Origin: Oncomelania hupensis
Lineage: Eukaryota > Mollusca > Gastropoda > Littorinimorpha > Pomatiopsidae
DNA: 64,000 bases
NCBI GenBank assembly: GCA_036898135.1
Contig: JBAHVR010000208.1
Coordinates: forward strand, 61,001 to 125,000
Direction of reading: 5' to 3'
In this document: positions 57,997-64,000 of the stretch, one piece after another
Numbering within the stretch: the stretch's first letter is position 1
How the letters are laid out: each line of letters starts with the position of its first letter
Translations under genes and position numbers: made by a program
Notes under the pieces: generated by a model
Told to the model about the DNA's origin: nothing
Databases searched by the model: none
What the model saw: only the letters and a program-made list of their open reading frames with translations

Positions 57997-60920
57997 TGTA
58001 ACGTAAGGGTTTTTGTTGTATTAAATTAAATCTTTATATGCATAAATACCTAATGAAATGAATGTGTGTGTGTGGCTGTCTGACATTCAGTATAAAGGTG
58101 TGTGTTCTATCTCTGTTCACTATACTCTTTCATCCACCACCACACACGTGGTTACAGACAAGGACAAAGACTACACAGTTATCTCTCTTTGCCCTCTGTT
58201 TCACTATTGCTCATTCAATCATAGCATATACATTAACATTAGTACATACAATTCTTATTACCATATACATTAACATTAGTACATACAATTCTTATTACCA
58301 TATACATTAACATTAGTACATACAATTCTTATTACCATATACATTAACATTAGTACATACAATTCTTATTAGCATATACATTAACATTAGTACATACAAT
58401 TCCTATTACCATATACAATAACATTAGTACATACCATTCTTATTAGCATATACATTAACATTAGTACATACAATTCTTATTACCATATACATTAACATTA
58501 GTACATACAATTCTTATTACCATATACATTAACATTAGTACATACAATTCTTATTACCATATACATTAACATTAGTACATACAATTCTTATTACCATATA
58601 CATTAACATTAGTACATACAATTCTTATTACCATATACATTAACATTAGTACATACAATTCTTATTACCATATACATTAACATTAGTACATACAATTCTT
58701 ATTACCATATACATTAACATTAGTACATACAATTCTTATTACCATATACATTAACATTAGTACTTACAATTCTTATTAGCATATACATTAACATTAGTAC
58801 ATACCATTCTTATTAGCATATACATTAACATTAGTACATACAATTCTTATTACCATATACATTAACATTAGTACATACCATTCTTATTACCATATACATT
58901 AACATTAGTACATACCATTCTTATTAGCATATACATTAACATTAGTACATACCATTCTTATTACCATATACATTAACATTAGTACATACCATTCTTATTA
59001 CCATATACATTAACATTAGTACATACCATTCTTATTACCATATACATTAACATTAGTACATACAATTCTTATTACCATATACATTAACATTAGTACATAC
59101 CATTCTTATTAGCATATACATTAACATTAGTACATACCATTCTTATTAGCATATACATTAACATTAGTACATACAATTCTTATTAGCATATACATTAACA
59201 TTAGTACATACCATTCTTATTAGCATATACATTAACATTAGTACATACCATTCTTATTAGCATATACATTAACATTAGTACATACCATTCTTATTAGCAT
59301 ATACATTAACATTAGTACATACAATTCTTATTAGCATATACATTAACATTAGTACATACCATTCTTATTAGCATATACATTAACATTAGTACATACCATT
59401 CTTATTACCATATACATTAACATTAGTACATACAATTCTTATTACCATATACATTAACATTAGTACATACAATTCTTATTAGCATATACATTAACATTAG
59501 TACATACAATTCTTATTAGCATATACATTAACATTAGTACATACAATTCTTATTAGCATATACATTAACATTAGTACATACAATTCTTATTAGCATATAC
59601 ATTAACATTAGTACATACAATTCTTATTAGCATATACTTTAACATTAGTACATACAATTCTTATTAGCATATACATTAACATTAGTACATACAATTCTTA
59701 TTAGCATATACATAAGTTCACAAAGACAATAAATAAGTGGCGCATAGGCTATTATGAACTCGGCGCGTACAGTCAATTGCTACCACAGAAGTCGTTATCT
59801 CTTTCTCGAGACGTCACTCAACTCTACTCTTCACACTAGTGTCGACATAGTCAATGATATCACATCGACGACTTGACGGAGATTACGGATCTCAGAGTTA
59901 TTTATTAATGACAATACTCACAGATTTAGAACATTCCTAGGCGTGGAATTATCAGCAACGCTAGGAGACAAAGGCTACACTTAAAATCTGGAGGTTCACT
60001 TCGTCACCGTTGCTGCACGTCTGCACCAGTGATGGTAGACGAAGGAGAGATGAGGCGTTGATGGTGTCCACATCCGGTCACGTAGACGATGCTATGAGGA
60101 CTGCTTCATCAGCCACATACCTGGGGGGTTTCCGCTCCGTACCGGCCCGCTGTATACAAAATTTATACAATCGTAAATTTTCGCTCTTATACTTAAAGAG
60201 TCTGTATGTGTCTTTGACACACTATTATGTTTCAGAATGCTTGAAGATCATTTCCTTTGTAGATTGTCTTCTCTATGCCACCACACTACTACAGTCACTA
60301 TTGTCACAATTCTTATGACAATACCTATAGCCACTTTAACACTGTACACACATTGCGTAGCCTAAACACAATGGATTATGAGCCAAATATTACAGTCACA
60401 GCTCACCTTCAGTTTATAACATATTACTGCACATTCATTCATCATTAGATAATACACAAATTATACAACTGAATTACATTCCTATTTCAGCCCCCATATC
60501 TTCACATATGAATGAATACAACATGGCATCATAGTTATAAACTGTATCACATATAATAATTACATGATCAAATAAGTATTGACACGAGTTATCGTACTTC
60601 TTCCAACATGGGTTCTTCTGCACTTCTATCATAATAATTCACAAAAAGCAATACTTTCCCTTTTCGTATGAATAGCTTTACAGCTCAGTATAAATACCAA
60701 AAATAATAATAATAATAAATACCTGTATTCTAGATACAGCTATAGTATTCCCTAGAAGAATCCCGTTTTCTTAGAGCACCAACGAACACGTCCGCTCAAC
60801 TCGGCTGATATGACATCTCTGAATTGACAACAGTTCACTATGCTAATTTCATTTCTATACGCAAACTTCCGGTTTAATAAGGTCTGTGTACACAAACGTG
60901 TACGAAATGCGTTCGTTACA
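57997..60920 (-). repeat. 3' LTR of the gypsy element, expanded by a minisatellite
   Basis: 2924 bp against 1607 bp for the solo LTR. The difference is almost wholly the 37 bp tandem array at 58225-59712. Shared blocks include CAGTATAAAGG and CTTAAAGAGTCTGTATG. Confidence 0.9.
58225..59712. repeat. 37 bp minisatellite, about 40 units, inside the LTR
   Basis: The unit runs from CATATACATTAACATTAG through TACATAC(A/C)ATTCTTATTA(C/G). Units differ mainly at two positions (A/C in CATAC-ATT and C/G at the unit end), and the variants are clustered along the array. There are no unique spacers. Confidence 0.95.
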
Positions 60921-60935
60921 CTACCCCCCTCCCAA
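60921..60935 (-). other. Polypurine tract of the gypsy element
   Basis: Minus-strand TTGGGAGGGGGGTAG lies immediately upstream of the LTR start TGTAACG, where plus-strand DNA priming occurs in LTR retrotransposons. Confidence 0.85.
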
Positions 60936-61052
60936 AGAAAAAAAGAAACGACCGAGGGTCTTTTTTACAAGTTCTGAGGATAATGTCAAAACACAGCAAC
61001 GACCACGAAACCTTGATCTATGGAACCGATTGATCACGATCAGCGCGTGACA

Positions 61053-62087
61053 TCAGATCCGCGAACACATTCTGTGTACCTGGAAGTGGTTCAAGAGTGA
61101 ATCTGAACTCTTGTAAGGACAAGGACCAACATCATGGACAACGCCAATACCTACTGTAGGGACAGTATCTGTAGAAACATCCACACGAGCAACACCACAC
61201 TGAGGTTCCACAACCTCGACATCTGGAAGCAAAAATGGAGAAATTGTAGACCAGTCAACTAAAACACCTGTTGACAACCGCGTAGTAGACTCCTCAACAA
61301 CACCAACAGCAGCATCAGCACGACAAAGATATCGTTTGAGCATGTTTGCATGGAAAATCTTCGACTTGCCTTTCACAAGAATCCTATAGTCTGGATGAAG
61401 ACATTCCTGTACAAAATAAGGACCTGACCATGTCATAAGAAGTTTGTTAGAGTCAGTGGGGAGAAGAACGAGTACCTCATCATGAACAGAAAAAGTTCGT
61501 GCCTTTGCACGACGATCAAAGTACTTTTTGTTCTTGACAGACGAATCTGCAGAATTTTGGGAAGCAATTTCACAAACTTCAGAAATAATATTCTTCAAGT
61601 CAAAGAGTTAAGAGTACAATGGTTTTGCTGATGTATCACTAGAGTTGTGATCTTCGGTCCAGAAATCAGCAATGAGAGAAATTGTACCTCTCAGTTCGAA
61701 AGGACTGAAACCTGTACTCTCTGACGGCAATTCTCTACATGCGAAGAGCAATGCAGGAAGATATCGATGCCAAGCTTTCGGTTGAGAATGAACAACCTTT
61801 CTAAGCATAGATTTCAAAGTGCCATGAAACCGTTCAACAGTACCATTTGCTTGAGGATGGTAGGGAAAAGTACGTATGGCTTGAGTACCACACAAAGCAT
61901 GAAACTGTTTCATCAAATCTGAGTTAAACTGAGAACCTTGATCTGAAAGAATTTCCTTGGGAAAATCTAACCTTGAAAAAATACTCATCAAAGCTTCAGC
62001 AACTGCAACAGAAGAAATGTCCTTCATTGGAACAGCTTCAGGAAACCTAGTAGCCAAGTCAATCACAGTCAGAATATATCTGTGACC
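61053..62087 (-). pseudogene. Gypsy integrase, 5'-truncated, one in-frame stop
   Basis: The minus-strand frame from 62087 shows the DDE core of a retroviral-type integrase: first Asp in LTVIDLATRFPEAVP, second in EILSDQGSQFNSD, Glu in NGTVERFHGTLKS. Next come HRYLPALLFACRELPSESTG and FSPFELR. A TAA at 61608-61610 breaks the frame, which then continues in the same register with YFDRRAKARTFSVHDEVLVL and LLMTWSGPYFVQ, the integrase C-terminal domain, ending at 61053. The N-terminal HHCC zinc domain is missing. Integrase inserts the cDNA into host DNA; this copy cannot. Confidence 0.9.
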
Positions 62088-62955
62088 TTCAACGGATGCG
62101 TTGATTGTATGTTGCGGATATGGGAGGGAAGGGAATTCCACTGCTTGGGTGCGGAGTAAGCGAATGCACGTTGGCCGTATGTCTTAGTGCGGGTGACGGG
62201 AACCCTGAGTGTGCGAGTGTCAGCAGAAGATCTTAAAGTGCGTGAAGGGGAGTAGACAGACAGTAGATCAGCAAGGTAGGAAGGACAAGAATCTGTGAAG
62301 AAGTTGTGACAGAGAACAGAGAGTTTGTACTCTATGCGTGCTTGCACAGGAAGCCAGTGAAGGGAATGTAGTAGAGGTGTGATGTGATCGCGTTTCTTTG
62401 CTCGGAATACTAGTCTAGCTGCTGAGTTCTGAACCTTTTGTAGTTTGTCAATTATGTGTTTTGGGGAGCCAGCGAAGGGAGAGTTGCAATAGTCAAGACG
62501 AGAAAGGACGAGAGCGCAGACTAGGGTTTTGGTGGCAGTCGAAAGGAGCTGATTTGGCGTATGGCCGTGTATGCAGAGCGACAGACGTTGGAGATGTGGT
62601 TGTTGAGGGACAGGTCATCGGAGAGAATGTAGCCGAGATTTCTCGCTGAGGATGAGAACTGAATGTTTGTTGTCCCTACTGTAAGCGATGTTGGGAGAGG
62701 CGAGAGTGAGGAGGAGGTGTTGTGCTTGTGAATGAGGAGGGCTTCGGTTTTATCGTCATTAAGTTTAAGCTTGTTGAGTGTCATCCATGACTTAATGTCT
62801 GTGATGCAGTTCTCCAAAGTCTGAACAGTGGAATTAATGAGAGAGGGGGCAGTGGATTTATAAAGTTGTGTGTCATCTGCAAATGACTGACTCTCAACTG
62901 CTTGCTTTCCGAACAGGAGAAGCAGTGGCTTGGTGTACAGAGTGAATAACACCAG
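62088..62955 (-). mobile_element. CR1/L2-like LINE fragment inside the gypsy element
   Basis: The minus strand starts near 62955 within the RT (LFTLYTKPL), then the polymerase box FADDTQLYKS, NKLKLNDDKTEALLIHKHN, RLVFRAKKRDHITPLL, LHSLHWLPVQARIEYKLSVL and APKQWNSLPSHIRNIQSTHP. It stops abruptly at 62088 against gypsy integrase, short of the normal FK..LKTHLF end and 3' UTR. So it is 5'-truncated as usual for LINEs but also lacks its 3' end, pointing to a deletion at this junction. Confidence 0.85.
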
Positions 62956-63549
62956 CCCTGTCTGCTATGCTGGTGACGTCATAACGTCTGTGTACACATC
63001 ATGCCATATGCCCTTGCAGATTACGAATGCACAGTCAACATAGGTGGCAGAGCAATCTCTAACCTCCGTTTTGCGGATGACATTGATGGATTGCCTGGAT
63101 AGGAACAAGAACTTGAACACCTTGTACAGAGACTTGACACCACCTCCAGAGCCTTTGGAATGGAAATAAGTGCAGAGAAGACCAAAATGATGACCAACAA
63201 CACCAATGGCATCAAAACAGGCATCAAAGTCCAAGGCCCATCCCTCCCAACACGATGCATAGCGTCAAATATTTAGGAACCATTGTATCAGACAATGGGT
63301 CCGGACAGGATGTCCTTTACAGGATCGCACAAACAACCGCTGCCCTGACAAGGTTGAAGCGCCTTTGGAAAGACAGGACAGTCTACACTCCAAGATAAGG
63401 CTGCTGCGCTCCCTTGTCATCTCCACCTTCCTATACGCTTGCGAAGCAAGGACCCTCACAGCAGACCTACAACGAAGAATACAAAGCACGTAGATGAGGT
63501 GCTACAGAAGACTTCTGGGTATTTCCTGTGCGTAGCACGGTGTACCGAC

Positions 63550-63705
63550 AGTTGCTCCTTGACAATTGCTCCCCGACAAATGCTCCGCGACAATTACTCC
63601 TTGACAAATTTCTCCTTGACTAATTGCTCCTTGAGTAATTGCTCCTTGGACAATTGCTCCTCGGACACTTGCTACTTGACTAATTGCCCCTTGACCAGTT
63701 GCTCC
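63550..63705. repeat. ~15 bp minisatellite (TTGCTCCTTGACAA type)
   Basis: About ten degenerate units of TTGCTCCTTGAC(A/T)AA follow directly after the broken end of the RTE-like copy 9. Confidence 0.85.
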
Positions 63706-63762
63706 TCGATGTTTTCAGCGGTGTAATTGTATCCGACTAAAATAAAATAAAATATATGAAAC

Positions 63763-63870
63763 AAAAACTGTTTAATAGGTGTTGGCATGTCGTAGCTAAG
63801 AAGTGACTCCTAGTCACGAGCTAAGAAGTGACTAGTCACGATATGCCAACACCAAGTGACCAGTTTTTAT
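63763..63870. repeat. Hairpin with nested direct repeats
   Basis: Outer arms AAAAACTG...GGTGTTGGCAT and ATGCCAACACC...CAGTTTTT pair. Between them AGCTAAGAAGTGACT occurs twice, each followed by TAGTCAC. Confidence 0.8.
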
Positions 63871-63929
63871 TAATTTGAATGAGAACTTATAAACAAGGAT
63901 TGTCATTCTTTTGTTAAGTTAAAAAGAAA

Positions 63930-64000
63930 ATGGACAGAGACGTTACTTGGCAATGTTCTGAAAAAGGCAAACCTAAAGCCTGCTACGAAGGTTTCGTTTA
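63930..64000 (+). CDS. Possible start of a FLYWCH-type zinc finger frame, cut by window end
   Basis: ATG at 63930 opens a frame reading MDRDVTWQCSEKGKPKACYE GFVY to the window edge. The KGKPKACYEGFVY part resembles the first strand of FLYWCH domains. Only 23 codons are visible, so this is a hint rather than an identification. Confidence 0.3.
   Translation, partial: MDRDVTWQCSEKGKPKACYEGFV

Larger units (their letters stand above)
57997..62996 (-). mobile_element. Ty3/gypsy-type LTR retrotransposon, defective
   Basis: In minus orientation a polypurine tract (60921-60935) directly precedes a complete 3' LTR (57997-60920; ends TGTAACGAACGC and CTTACGTTACA). Upstream is integrase (61053-62087). 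Gag, protease, RT and RNase H are missing: the integrase core is cut at about 62087 by a CR1/L2-like fragment, after which only a scrap of 5' LTR remains (about 62955-62996, GTGACGTCATAACGTCTGTG). CATCAT at 57991-57996 and 62997-63002 is the target duplication. A relative exists as the solo LTR at 44756-46362. Confidence 0.88.
56395..63533 (+). mobile_element. RTE-like LINE copy 9, interrupted by a gypsy element (57997-62996)
   Basis: Part one (56395-57996) runs from the endonuclease (IVQGEWYAKVGQD, where the family's GDWN has become GEWY) through SRYQK-type damaged sequence, EVTEIFQATIGWKFALLLIL, linker (KQKLWITPELLDMCEN), EEILPSLREEVDAAVLSLKK, RT ICNEIWQSGEWNTLWTQLLV, ENYRTISLISHPIKVLLKIK, to SPTLFNIILERI. 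Part two (62997-63533) resumes in register, ADYECTVNIGGRAISNLRFA DD, then SAEKTKMMTNNTNGIKTGIK, and ends near RRLLGIS beside a minisatellite. CATCAT stands on both sides of the interruption. Stops and frameshifts are present. Confidence 0.88.

Noticed and set aside
58225..59712. Regular 37 bp repeats resembling a CRISPR array
   Set aside because: The units are contiguous with no unique spacers, and they lie inside a retrotransposon LTR in animal DNA.

Overview
The window is animal nuclear DNA, most likely from a marine invertebrate and probably a mollusc; I cannot name the species. The reasons are short exons with GT/AG introns, several families of non-LTR retrotransposons (RTE-like, CR1/L2-like, I-like), a Ty3/gypsy-type LTR element, tRNA-derived SINEs, foldback MITEs and very many microsatellites. 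I see no bacterial operon, CRISPR array or stand-alone RNA gene.

Layout. 0-7.8 kb: an L2-like 3' end, a dispersed ~560 bp repeat, microsatellites, a possible cysteine-rich exon (minus strand, 2.7-3.0 kb) and a tandem array of foldback units carrying telomere-like repeats (4.6-5.4 kb). 7.8-10.6 kb: a complete-ended but internally deleted PIF/Harbinger transposon with TTA target duplications, a MADF-type gene containing three perfect 126 bp tandem units, a truncated transposase and a tRNA SINE. 10.6-19.8 kb: a second SINE type, two CR1/L2-like LINEs and RTE-like LINEs, one nested inside a CR1/L2-like copy. 21-25.6 kb: an RTE-like copy interrupted by a palindromic MITE and by a solo LTR, then a second copy of the same MITE.

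26.3-37.5 kb holds the best candidate for a host gene: a promoter-like stretch, a 5'UTR exon and four coding exons joined by good splice sites in compatible phase. They encode an acidic N-terminus followed by a region with two zinc-binding CxxC clusters. The second and third coding exons are a tandem exon duplication, and the last exon has an apparent frameshift. Its large third intron has filled with repeats.

37.5-49.5 kb is repeat sequence, dominated by a very large inverted repeat (41.8-46.9 kb) whose right arm contains a solo gypsy-type LTR, while the left arm preserves the empty site. 49.9-56.4 kb holds RTE-like copies, one split by an I-like LINE with RNase H. 56.4-63.5 kb is a three-level nest: an RTE-like LINE interrupted by a gypsy element, which itself holds a CR1/L2-like fragment. 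The window ends with a minisatellite, a hairpin and the start of a possible FLYWCH-type zinc finger reading frame.

Nearly every long open frame is transposon debris or low-complexity translation. The insertion order can often be read from target-site duplications (TSDs) visible in the sequence.
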